Below are positions 36,400-47,039 of a DNA stretch of 64,000 bases, one piece after another. Positions within the stretch are counted from its first letter, which is position 1; every line of letters starts with the position of its first letter. Origin of the DNA: Leucobacter aridicollis (GTDB taxonomy: Bacteria > Actinomycetota > Actinomycetes > Actinomycetales > Microbacteriaceae); assembly GCF_024399335.1 (NCBI RefSeq), contig NZ_CP075339.1, positions 1,240,001 to 1,304,000 of the forward strand, in the 5' to 3' direction. The notes under the pieces were generated by a model. It was not told the DNA's origin and ran no database searches. It saw nothing but the letters and a program-made list of their open reading frames with translations. Made by a program: the position numbers and the translations under genes.

Positions 36400-36528
36400 A
36401 TTTGACTCACTCCTTAGTGACTTCGTCGGTGACTGGTTGAGGCTAGTCTTTCACACCTCGATGAGTATCACTAGCGTCCCACGCGCTGCTCTTTTGGCGG
36501 GCCTGCAGGGGCGACAGCGATCGAATCG

Positions 36529-37464
36529 CTAGGAGGTGGGGTCTTCTGCGACTGATTCCGCAGGATCGGCGCTCAGCGGTTTCTCAGGCGTATCGGCGAT
36601 CCGGGCGCGTCGCCTTCGCCTGCGCAGCGGGATCAAAACGGCCACGGCCACGATCGCGAGCAGCGCGAGCCAAGGAAGCGCGAATCCGAGACCGACGAAC
36701 GCGCCAACAAAGAACGACCCGATCGACGCGACGCCTGCCTTGAGAGCGTCCCAGAAGGAGCTCGGGCCGCCCCCGGGAAGCGGGCTCTGTTCGCTCAGCG
36801 AGACCCAGATGCTTGCCTGGGAGACCTGGCCCTCGAGCGATTCGAGCTGGGCTTTGAGCCCGTCGAGCTCCTGCTGGCGTGCAGAGAGCGCGCTCTCTGC
36901 TTCAATAAGCTCGCTCGTCGTTGCGGCGCCGGCCATGAGATCTGTGAGCCGCTTCACCGAGGACTCGAGCGCGGCGACGCGGGCCGCGAGATCGACGTGC
37001 GTTTCGGTGACGTCATCGGCGGAGCGGGAATCTGAGGTGACGTCGCCGAGCTTGGAGAGCTCAAGGACTGCCTCGTCGAGTCGCTCAGCCGGGACTCGCA
37101 GTGAGACCTCTCCTGTCGCGGCGGCGCCACCATCGCCACTGATCGACTGGGAGGAGACTGAGCCGTCGAGGCGTTTCGCGACCTCGGCAACGTCGTCAGC
37201 TGCGGCGCGCACAGACTTCACGGTGAGCGCGAGCGAGGCTGAGCGGATGATTGACCGGCTCTCGCTCTGCACTGCCTCGCGATTGCCGTCGAGCAGACCC
37301 GATCCTTGCTCGACGGAAGCGTCCGCGGCAGACGCGAACTCACCGCCGGCCATCGAATCGACTGCGGGGACCCCAGCGACGTCAGATGACGACGCTGAGC
37401 ATCCCGCGAGCCCGACAGCCACGAGGGTGGCGGCAAGCCCCGCCAGGAATCGCTTGGTATTCAT
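36529..37464 (-). CDS. DUF4349-domain lipoprotein
   Basis: A 311-residue predicted lipoprotein. It has a signal peptide with lipobox LAGC (Cys22), a DUF4349 region (about 70-265) containing a coiled-coil stretch (about 170-215, ESALSARQQELDGLKAQLESL), then one C-terminal membrane helix (about 240-275) and a basic Arg-rich segment facing the cytoplasm. The family has no defined biochemical role; proteins of this kind are envelope-associated. It lies 54 nt downstream of an MFS transporter gene on the same strand. Confidence 0.9.
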   Translation of the reverse strand: MNTKRFLAGLAATLVAVGLAGCSASSSDVAGVPAVDSMAGGEFASAADASVEQGSGLLDGNREAVQSESRSIIRSASLALTVKSVRAAADDVAEVAKRLDGSVSSQSISGDGGAAATGEVSLRVPAERLDEAVLELSKLGDVTSDSRSADDVTETHVDLAARVAALESSVKRLTDLMAGAATTSELIEAESALSARQQELDGLKAQLESLEGQVSQASIWVSLSEQSPLPGGGPSSFWDALKAGVASIGSFFVGAFVGLGFALPWLALLAIVAVAVLIPLRRRRRRARIADTPEKPLSADPAESVAEDPTS

Positions 37465-37518
37465 GCCCTAACGATAGCCAGGCGGTGGCAGGCTGCGGAA
37501 GTGTCGAACCCGTGAATG

Positions 37519-38745
37519 TTACGGGAGTGGAAGCGTGATCGTGCCGGTCTCGGGAGGCTGCTCGATATCGCGGTCCTTCAGATCGGGCACCCACTTTGTC
37601 GTTGCGAGTGCGACGACACCGGCGACGAGGATCAGCCCTGTCGACACGATGATGGCTCCCTGGGCGCCCATTGCGTCGATCGCGACGCCGGCGATTGCGG
37701 AACCCGTCGCGACACCGACGAGCTGGCCCGTACCGATCCACCCGAACGCCTCGGCGGTTTCCGAGAACTTGACCGTTGAACCGATCATGCTCGAGATCCC
37801 AGCGAATGTCGGCGCGGTGCCGAGGCCGCCGATGAACAGCACGATCGACAACCACCAGATGTTGAGGCTGACGAGGCATGCCGCGGTGCCGATGAGCACG
37901 ACACCGATCCTGATCGCGAGCGACCACGGACGCAACGGGCGGTGGCCGATGATGAGGCCGCCGACGAGCGAGCCGCCAGCGAACACCGCGAGCACGATGC
38001 CCGACTCAATGCTCGAGTGGCCACCTTCGGCGGCTGGCGCGAACGCGCGCACGACGCCCGCCTCGATCGCGGCAAACGACGCCACGAAGAAGAAGCCGAT
38101 CACTGTCGCGATGATCACGGTGGGGCGCTTCAGCACCGCTCCGAGGCTAGCCTTCGACGGCGGAATCTTGACGACCCCGACAGGGCGGCTCATGATGAAC
38201 CAGGCGCCTCCGAACAGCATGAATGCTGCGGCAACTGACAGACCGACGGCCGTGCCGAACTGCGCGGCGACAAAGACAGCGATGACGGGCCCGAGTACCC
38301 AGATGAGTTCCTGTGCAGCCGCGTCGAGCGAGAACAGCGCCGAGATCTGCTTGCCTGGCACCAGCCGCGGGTACAGGGTGCGCACCGCTGGCGTGATGGG
38401 CGGTGTCGTCAGGCCGATCGAAAACGAGATCAGCGCCGTGACAGCCAGCGGCAGGTGCACGAACGCGATCAGCACAATGAACCCGCTGCACAGTACCGAC
38501 GTGACCCAGAGCACTCGTCGCATGCCGAAACGACCCATGAGGCGGCTCGAGAGCGGGCCTGAGATCGCCTGGCCGATGCTCTGGGTTGCGAGCACTATGC
38601 CTGCGGCGGTGTACTCACCGAACTGCTCCTGCATGTGCAGCAGCACGATAATGGACAGCATCCCGAAAGGAAACCTCGCGGTGAGCTGCGAGAAAAGAAT
38701 ACGAAAAACGCCCTCATTGCGCGCGAGCTCGCGGTAAATGCCCAT
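37519..38745 (-). CDS. MFS transporter
   Basis: A 408-residue major facilitator protein with about 12 hydrophobic segments; the loop RLMGRFGMRRVLW after segment 2 resembles the MFS signature. The similarity is to the group of small-molecule or drug efflux permeases (arabinose efflux type) and the substrate is not predictable. The start at 38745 has only a distant GAGGA. Divergent from a small lipoprotein gene. Confidence 0.85.
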   Translation of the reverse strand: MGIYRELARNEGVFRILFSQLTARFPFGMLSIIVLLHMQEQFGEYTAAGIVLATQSIGQAISGPLSSRLMGRFGMRRVLWVTSVLCSGFIVLIAFVHLPLAVTALISFSIGLTTPPITPAVRTLYPRLVPGKQISALFSLDAAAQELIWVLGPVIAVFVAAQFGTAVGLSVAAAFMLFGGAWFIMSRPVGVVKIPPSKASLGAVLKRPTVIIATVIGFFFVASFAAIEAGVVRAFAPAAEGGHSSIESGIVLAVFAGGSLVGGLIIGHRPLRPWSLAIRIGVVLIGTAACLVSLNIWWLSIVLFIGGLGTAPTFAGISSMIGSTVKFSETAEAFGWIGTGQLVGVATGSAIAGVAIDAMGAQGAIIVSTGLILVAGVVALATTKWVPDLKDRDIEQPPETGTITLPLP

Positions 38746-38892
38746 CAGGCGATTCTAGTCCTCGCTGGCACCCCAATTCGACTCGCTTCGCCGTTTTGGC
38801 ACGGTGAATATTTGGGGGCATCGAGAGCCCATGTTGAGGACACCTGCTAGGGTCGGGGCACCAGCTGAGGATTCGTGAAGGAGCGAAGTATC

Positions 38893-39354
38893 ATGCCAGG
38901 CATTTCTCGCCCGAACCAGACCTGGGGCCTCGTCACGGTCGCCCTGGCGACGACTCTCACGCTCGCAGCCTGTGCCCCGGCGGCTACCCCCGAGTCGCAG
39001 GACGGTACTGAGCCCGCGGAAACGCAGGCAGGTCCCACGGACGCTGCGTTCGTGTGCGGTCAGCTCAACGCGTTGGAGGCCGCCCTTTGGCGTGCGACGA
39101 TCGACGAGCAAAAGGGTGTGCTGGCGGGTGACGCGGTCGACGCCGTCCAGAACTCGGTGTTCGACGGCTACGCCACGATCATGGAGCGGGCACCCAGCGA
39201 TCTCGGCAAAGAGGTTGCAGCACTCCGAGAGAGTGCCGAGGCCGACCCTCGCGATCCCGGGGCGATTGAAGATGCAAGCCGGGCGCTGGGAAGCGCGTGC
39301 GAGGAGGCCGGTATAGCGATCGCGATACTCGCGCGTCCGGGCGACGGCGGCTAG
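38893..39354 (+). CDS. Small predicted lipoprotein of unknown function
   Basis: A 153-residue protein with a signal peptide and lipobox LAAC, followed by a Pro/Thr/Glu-rich linker and a short helical domain with two cysteines (VCGQLNALEAALWRA near the front and ALGSACEEAG near the end) that could form a disulfide. AAGGAG lies 9 nt before ATG 38893; an upstream GTG at 38875 overlaps that signal and is less likely. I do not recognise the family. Confidence 0.75.
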   Translation: MPGISRPNQTWGLVTVALATTLTLAACAPAATPESQDGTEPAETQAGPTDAAFVCGQLNALEAALWRATIDEQKGVLAGDAVDAVQNSVFDGYATIMERAPSDLGKEVAALRESAEADPRDPGAIEDASRALGSACEEAGIAIAILARPGDGG

Positions 39355-39369
39355 CACGCCGCACCGCCG

Positions 39370-42300
39370 TTAGCCCGCGAGGGCCTTCTGGATTCGCTGC
39401 AGCGAGACGGCTTCGGCAGCCCGCAGCTGCTGCGCGAACAGGCTGACCCTGAACTCCTCGATGAGCCAGCGCGCCCGCTCAATGTGCGGGGGAGCGTCGA
39501 TTGGCAGCGGGATCTGCCCGCCGGCTTCGTCGAAGAGCACCAGCGCGCGATCCACATCGTTCTGCCAGGCGCGGTCGCGGCCAGGGTTCGCCTGCAGCGC
39601 CTGCATGCGCAGCCTCAGCGCCTCGAGGTAGACGGGAACCCGCTCAAGTTGCGTCGCGCCGGTGCGAGAGACGAAGCCGTCGAACACGAGCCCGTCGAGC
39701 TGCTTCGCGGCGTCCGCGACCTGGCCGAGCACCTGGAGCGACTTCGCCTGATCGATAGCCTTCTTCGCCAGGCGAGCCCCGTCGAGCACCTTCGCGGTGA
39801 GCGCGATCGTGCCGTAGATCTCGTCGATGAGGCTGCGCGCGTAGTCGTTCGCGATTGCCTCGAAGTCGGCGGCACGCCACACGAGCCCGTCAGGCGCGTG
39901 ACGCTGAATCACGCGATCCGCGACCGCGAGTGAGACGTCGGCGATGGCGGTGTCAAGGGAACGGTATGGCCCGGCCCCGAGCAGCAACTTCTCCTGGTTT
40001 GAGAGGTGATCGCGCACGTAGCTCGCGGGCGACGGGCTCGAGAGCACTACCAGGCGCCTGATGCCGCGCCGTGACGCGCGCCGCTGCTCGGCCTCGTCTG
40101 CAACGAGTCCAAGGTCGACGCTCGTGCGCCGATCCACGATCGCGGGATACGCGCGCACGACGCCCGCGCTGCCCGACCTGCCCTTCGCGTAGCTCGAATC
40201 CACGTGTTTCGGGAGATCTCCGAAGTCCCATGTCGTTGCCCCAGTGCGTTCGAGCTCGCTCTTGGGGAGCGCCGCTTGGGCGACCCGCGCGACGCCCTTC
40301 GTCGCCTGCTCCTTGTGCTTCGACTGGAGCTCGGCGAGGTCCTTGCCTGCGCCCACGGTGCGGCCGCGCGCATCGATGACGCGGAACGTCGGCGTGAGGT
40401 GTGCGGGCAGTCGCGTCGGATCAAAGTCGCTCGGCTGTACCTGCTGGCTCGTGCGGCGCCTGATCTCGTCGGCGAGCAGCTGGGTGAGCGACGCGTCGGA
40501 TCCGGCCCCGGCGGCACCGTCAAGCTTGGGGCCTACCGCGCCAAGGAGCGTCCGCGCCCAGTCCGCGGCGGGGACGACGTGCTTCCTGATCGACTTTGGC
40601 AGCGTTTTGATGAGCGCTGTGACGAGCTCTTCGCGCATGCCTGGCACGAGTTTCTCGAAGTCGCCCTGCGCGAGGCGGGGCAACAGCGGGAGCGGCACGT
40701 TCACAGTCACGCCGTCGTCGTCGCTCGTGGGATCGAACCGGTACTTGAGTTTCAGGGACTGGTCGCCGTGCTGCCACTGGCGCGGGTACTCGGTCTCGTC
40801 GACATCGACAGACTCCTCCTCGAGCAGATCCTCGCGCTTGAGATGCAGGTACTGCGGATCCGAAGAACGCTTGGTCTTCCACCAGCCCTCGAAGTCGCGT
40901 GTGCTCGCGACGTCTTTGGGAATGCGGGCGTCATAGAACTCGAACACAGCCTCGTCGCCGTCGAGGATGTCGCGGCGGCGGGTGCGCTCCTCGAGCTGAA
41001 CGAGCTCGCGCCTGAGTTGGTGGTTCGCGCGGTCGAATGCCTGCGGGGAATCCCAATCACCGTCGACGAGCGCGTGCCTGATGAACAGCTCACGCGCCTC
41101 GACGGGGTCGAAGCGTGAGAGCTGCACGCGGCGGCCAGTGACGATGGGCACGCCGTAGAGGGTGACGCGCTCGGTCGCGACCGCGGCGCCCTGCTTGCGC
41201 TCCCACCGGGGCTCGGAGAGCTGCCGCTTCGCGAGTGCACCGGCGAGCTCCTCGGCCCACTCGGGCTCGACCTGGGCGTTCGAGCGGGCGAACAGGCGGC
41301 TCGTCTCGACGAGCTCGACACTCATCACGACCTCCGGCGGCTTCTTCGCAAGCACCGACCCCGGGTAGAGCACGAAACGCGTGCCGCGCGAGCCGAGATA
41401 CTCCTGTGCGGGCTTGCGCTTCACGGCGCCGGGTACCTCGCGGCCGCGGCCGGGGGTGCTCCGATCTTGCCTATCGTCGCGCACGCCGAGCTGCGAGAGT
41501 AGGCCGGCAAGTACCGATCGGTGAATGAGCTCAGCGGATCCGCCTGTCGCCTCACGTACCTGGCCCTTGACGCCCGCGGCTTTCGAGAGCTGCCTCACGA
41601 GGTCCATCCACTCGCGCACCCTGAGGAAGTTCAAGAACTCCTTCTTGCACAGCCTGCGGAAGGCGCTCGAGGAAAGCTCCGCCTGCTGCTTCTGCAGGTA
41701 GTTCCAGAGGTTGAGCAGGGTCATCAGGTCGCCGAGTGGGTCGTTGAAACGCGCGTGGAACTGGTCAGCCTGCGCGCGCTCTGCGACTGGCCGCTCGCGC
41801 ACGTCCTGAATGGTGAGCCCGGCTACGATCGCGAGCACCTCAGGGACGACCTCGTGCCTGCGCGCCTCGATGACCATGCGCGCAAACCTCGGCTCGATCG
41901 GCAAGCGGGCGAGTTCACGGCCCGTCTTGGTGATCGCGTGGGTCGCGCCGTCAGACGCCGAAGCCCCCTCTCCGCGTTTCGCGGCCCGCCCCCGGCCGGC
42001 GGGCCGCACGGCCCCGAGCTCTTCGAGGAGGCCAAGGCCGTCGCGAATACCGCGCTGATCCGGGGGCGTAAGAAACGGGAAGCCAGCGATATCGCCAAGG
42101 CCGAGCGAAAGCATCTGCAGGATGACACTCGCGAGGCCGGTGCGCCGGATCTCAGGCTCCGTGAACGCGGGGCGCGACTCAAAGTCCTCCTCGCTGTACA
42201 ACCGGATCGCGATGCCGTTGCTCGTGCGACCAGACCGGCCCGAGCGCTGATTCGCGCTGGCCTGCGAGATCGCCTCGATCGGCAACCGCTGCACCTTCGA

Positions 42301-43320
42301 CCGCGACGAGTATCGCGAGATGCGTGCAGTGCCGGCGTCGATGACATACCTGATGCCGGGAACAGTGAGCGAGGTCTCAGCGACGTTCGTTGCAAGCACG
42401 ATCCGCCGCGCGCCCGAATCCTGGCGGCGCTCGAATACGCGATGCTGCTCAGCCGCCGAAAGCCTGCCGTAGAGGGGGAGGATCTCGGTGCGGTTCGCCG
42501 GTCCGCCGCGACCGGCCCGGCCCTGGAGCGCGTCGGCGGCGTCACGGATCTCAGCTTCGCCAGACAGGAACACGAGCACGTCGCCGCGCGACTCGCGCCC
42601 GAGCTCGTCGACTGCCTCGCCGATCGCCTCGAACACATCGCGCTCGATCTTCCGAGTCTTCGCCTGCTTGGTCTTCGGGTCGACGACCTCGCGCTCCTCG
42701 ATGAGCGGCCTGTAGCGAATCTCGACGGGGTACGTGCGACCCGACACTTCGATGATCGGAGCCGGTGTGCCGGTGCGGTGATCGGCGAAGTGCTTCGCGA
42801 ATGACTCAGGGTCGATCGTTGCCGACGTAATGATCACCTTGAGATCTGGTCGGCGCGGCAGCAGGGTGCGCAGATACCCGAGCAGGAAGTCGATGTTCAG
42901 TGAACGCTCGTGCGCCTCATCGATGATGATCGTGTCGTAGGCCTTGAGGTCCCGATCCCGATGGATCGCATTCAGCAGAATCCCGTCGGTCATCAGCCTG
43001 ATCTTCGTATCTTTCGAGGCCTGATCAGTGAACCTCACCTGATATCCGACGAGCCCGCCGAGCTCAGTGCCTGTCTCCTCGGCGATGCGTTCGGCGATGG
43101 TGCGGGCCGCGATCCTACGCGGCTGCGTGTGCGCAATTCTCTCGCGGCCAAGTGCGAGCGCGATCTTCGGAAGCTGAGTGGTCTTGCCTGAGCCCGTCTC
43201 ACCCGCGACGATGACGACCTGGTTGTCGGAGATCGCCTGCTGGATCTCGTCTCGCATCTGCGAAACCGGGAGCTCCTCGGGGAACTCGATGCGTGGTGTA
43301 GGGCCTTCGGGGTTCGACAT
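39370..43320 (-). CDS. hrpA: ATP-dependent RNA helicase HrpA (DEAH box)
   Basis: About 1316 residues, the usual HrpA length. Order: helicase domain 1 with Walker A GETGSGKT (40-47) and DEAH (134-137), motif III SAT, helicase domain 2 with NVAETSLT and QRSGRSGR, then winged-helix, HA2, OB-fold and the long HrpA-specific C-terminal region (DUF3418). HrpA unwinds RNA and has been linked to mRNA processing and rescue of stalled ribosomes. The start is uncertain: 43320 (MSNPEG, weak GGA 7 nt upstream), 43332 or 43347 are all in frame. The open frame continues far upstream inside the divergent aldo/keto reductase gene, which is antisense and not coding here. Confidence 0.93.
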   Translation of the reverse strand: MSNPEGPTPRIEFPEELPVSQMRDEIQQAISDNQVVIVAGETGSGKTTQLPKIALALGRERIAHTQPRRIAARTIAERIAEETGTELGGLVGYQVRFTDQASKDTKIRLMTDGILLNAIHRDRDLKAYDTIIIDEAHERSLNIDFLLGYLRTLLPRRPDLKVIITSATIDPESFAKHFADHRTGTPAPIIEVSGRTYPVEIRYRPLIEEREVVDPKTKQAKTRKIERDVFEAIGEAVDELGRESRGDVLVFLSGEAEIRDAADALQGRAGRGGPANRTEILPLYGRLSAAEQHRVFERRQDSGARRIVLATNVAETSLTVPGIRYVIDAGTARISRYSSRSKVQRLPIEAISQASANQRSGRSGRTSNGIAIRLYSEEDFESRPAFTEPEIRRTGLASVILQMLSLGLGDIAGFPFLTPPDQRGIRDGLGLLEELGAVRPAGRGRAAKRGEGASASDGATHAITKTGRELARLPIEPRFARMVIEARRHEVVPEVLAIVAGLTIQDVRERPVAERAQADQFHARFNDPLGDLMTLLNLWNYLQKQQAELSSSAFRRLCKKEFLNFLRVREWMDLVRQLSKAAGVKGQVREATGGSAELIHRSVLAGLLSQLGVRDDRQDRSTPGRGREVPGAVKRKPAQEYLGSRGTRFVLYPGSVLAKKPPEVVMSVELVETSRLFARSNAQVEPEWAEELAGALAKRQLSEPRWERKQGAAVATERVTLYGVPIVTGRRVQLSRFDPVEARELFIRHALVDGDWDSPQAFDRANHQLRRELVQLEERTRRRDILDGDEAVFEFYDARIPKDVASTRDFEGWWKTKRSSDPQYLHLKREDLLEEESVDVDETEYPRQWQHGDQSLKLKYRFDPTSDDDGVTVNVPLPLLPRLAQGDFEKLVPGMREELVTALIKTLPKSIRKHVVPAADWARTLLGAVGPKLDGAAGAGSDASLTQLLADEIRRRTSQQVQPSDFDPTRLPAHLTPTFRVIDARGRTVGAGKDLAELQSKHKEQATKGVARVAQAALPKSELERTGATTWDFGDLPKHVDSSYAKGRSGSAGVVRAYPAIVDRRTSVDLGLVADEAEQRRASRRGIRRLVVLSSPSPASYVRDHLSNQEKLLLGAGPYRSLDTAIADVSLAVADRVIQRHAPDGLVWRAADFEAIANDYARSLIDEIYGTIALTAKVLDGARLAKKAIDQAKSLQVLGQVADAAKQLDGLVFDGFVSRTGATQLERVPVYLEALRLRMQALQANPGRDRAWQNDVDRALVLFDEAGGQIPLPIDAPPHIERARWLIEEFRVSLFAQQLRAAEAVSLQRIQKALAG

Positions 43321-43380
43321 AACAGGATCCATTATCGCGCGAGTCATAGACTGGCACCCATTCGACTTCAAGGAGAGACT

Positions 43381-44217
43381 GTGGCTGCACTCGAAATCCC
43401 GAACATCACCCTGCACGACGGCACCGAGATTCCCCAGCTTGGGCTCGGCGTATTCAAGGTCGACCCAGGCGAAGCGGAGCGGGTCGTCGCCGACGCGCTC
43501 GCCGCAGGCTATCGCCACATCGACACCGCCGCGATCTACCGAAACGAAGCAGAGGTGGGGGCCGCGATCGCCGCGAGTGGTGTGCCTCGCGAAGACCTCT
43601 TCGTCACTACGAAGCTCTGGAATAGCGACCAGCTGCGAGGCGAGGAGGCATTCCAGGAGAGCCTCGACAAGCTCGGCCTCGATCGTGTCGACCTGTACCT
43701 CGTGCACTGGCCGCAGCCCATGTTTGGCGAGGCGCTCACCGCGTGGCGCTCGCTCGTGAAGATCCACGAGTCGGGGCGGGCGACCTCGATCGGAGTTTCG
43801 AACTTCGAGATCTCGGACCTCGAGGAGATCATCTCCGAGACTGGCGTCGTGCCGACGGTGAACCAGATCGAGCTGCACCCCCTGCACCAGCGCCGCGAGC
43901 TCGTCGAGTACTGCGAGTCCAAGGGCATCCGTGTTGAGGCCTGGGGGCCGCTGGCGCAGGGCAAGTCCGACCTGTTTGAGCGCCCGGCGATCGCTGACGC
44001 CGCTGCAGCCCACTCGAAGACCCCCGCACAGGCGGTGCTGCGGTGGCATGTGCAGCAGGGTCGCATCGTGTTTCCGAAGACAGTGCGGGCCGAGCGCATG
44101 ATCGAGAATGCTCAGATCTTCGACTTCGAGCTCTCAGCCGCCGAGATTGCCGCGATTGACGCGCTCGACGAACAGAAGAACTTCGGCTCGAACCCGCACG
44201 AGATGGACGTGCGCTAG
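43381..44217 (+). CDS. Aldo/keto reductase
   Basis: A 278-residue NADPH-dependent carbonyl reductase, (alpha/beta)8 barrel. The catalytic tetrad is visible: Asp48, Tyr53 (IDTAAIYRNE), Lys78 (TTKLWN) and His109 (VHWP); SIGVSNF is the family signature. GTG start with AAGGAG upstream. It resembles 2,5-diketo-D-gluconate reductase-like enzymes with broad substrates. Divergent from hrpA. Confidence 0.93.
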   Translation: MAALEIPNITLHDGTEIPQLGLGVFKVDPGEAERVVADALAAGYRHIDTAAIYRNEAEVGAAIAASGVPREDLFVTTKLWNSDQLRGEEAFQESLDKLGLDRVDLYLVHWPQPMFGEALTAWRSLVKIHESGRATSIGVSNFEISDLEEIISETGVVPTVNQIELHPLHQRRELVEYCESKGIRVEAWGPLAQGKSDLFERPAIADAAAAHSKTPAQAVLRWHVQQGRIVFPKTVRAERMIENAQIFDFELSAAEIAAIDALDEQKNFGSNPHEMDVR

Positions 44218-44318
44218 CAGCGTGCGGGGTGGGGCCCGCCCCGACCCGGGCGTGCCCACCCACCCCATCGGCCCATAGATTTTCGAACGCGGAGACAGGA
44301 ACCAGGTAGCGTGGAACC

Positions 44319-46267
<1,949 letters not shown>

Positions 46268-46291
46268 TCCTGGCAGCGCGAGCGACTGCGT

Positions 46292-46909
46292 CTAGGCTCG
46301 TGGGGTCACGAGCGTTGTGAGCTGTCGGCGGATGCGAGTGAACGTTTCGAGGTCGATGACGAGTTCGCCATCTACCTCGCGCACGTGGCGCTGAGCCTCG
46401 TCTCCGAGCGCGATTGAGAGGTTCACTGCGAGGCGTGCCTCGGTTTCGTGCGCGACCCCCTCGAGCCTGGCGTCGTCTGGGTGACTGTCGAGCCACGCCG
46501 CGAGTATCGCGATGAGCCTCTCGGTGCTCGTGCCGCTGGACCACGAGACTCGGCTCGTGAGCTCGGGCTCTCGCGAGAAAAGCGCCAGGCGCTTCTTCGT
46601 GACTGGGTTATCTGCTTGTCCGCGCACGGATTCCATGACGATGAGCGAGGACGCGACGACGAGGTCGCCGGAGCGCTCGGTCAGGATCCGCGTGGTGAGT
46701 TCGGGGTCAAACTCGAGCGGCGAGCCGAAGATTGCCTGTTCGAGCGATGGGAAGTAGTTGAAGAAGGTGCTTCTCGACACCATTGCGGCGGCGCACACGC
46801 GATCAACGGTGACGGCCGCCACTCCTTCCGCATACGCAATCTCAACGGCGGCGGCCTCCAGTTGCTCGCGCGTGAGTCGCATCTTGCGTTCGCGCAGGCC
46901 CTCCGTCAT
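46292..46909 (-). CDS. TetR-family transcriptional regulator
   Basis: A 205-residue TetR protein: N-terminal helix-turn-helix (about 15-60, VTVDRVCAAAMVSRSTFFNYF) and a divergent ligand domain. The start at 46909 is set by a strong AGGAGG 4 nt upstream. It is divergent from a cell-surface protein gene; the palindrome at 46977-46989 inside the shared promoter region is its probable operator. The ligand is unknown. Confidence 0.92.
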   Translation of the reverse strand: MTEGLRERKMRLTREQLEAAAVEIAYAEGVAAVTVDRVCAAAMVSRSTFFNYFPSLEQAIFGSPLEFDPELTTRILTERSGDLVVASSLIVMESVRGQADNPVTKKRLALFSREPELTSRVSWSSGTSTERLIAILAAWLDSHPDDARLEGVAHETEARLAVNLSIALGDEAQRHVREVDGELVIDLETFTRIRRQLTTLVTPRA

Positions 46910-46963
46910 GACTCCTCCTGATTGGGCATGCTCGCCCCGATAGCGGTTGGTCATCCACCCTAC

Positions 46964-46989
46964 TTGACAAAAATATTGGACAGTGTCCA
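46964..46989 (+). promoter_or_regulatory. TTGACA promoter box with overlapping TetR operator
   Basis: A consensus -35 box TTGACA at 46964-46969 is followed by the palindrome TGGACAGTGTCCA at 46977-46989, which lies in the spacer before the expected -10 region. A repressor bound there would block the promoter of the surface-protein gene and possibly its own. Confidence 0.65.
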
Positions 46990-47039
46990 TTCTTGTAGTG
47001 TGTGCAAAAGGGTTGCACTCGATCGAAGGGGAACGACAC

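Noticed and set aside
43333..44049. N-terminal extension of HrpA into a 1559-residue protein
   Set aside because: The extra 240 residues are antisense to the aldo/keto reductase and lack similarity; HrpA begins near MSNPEG.
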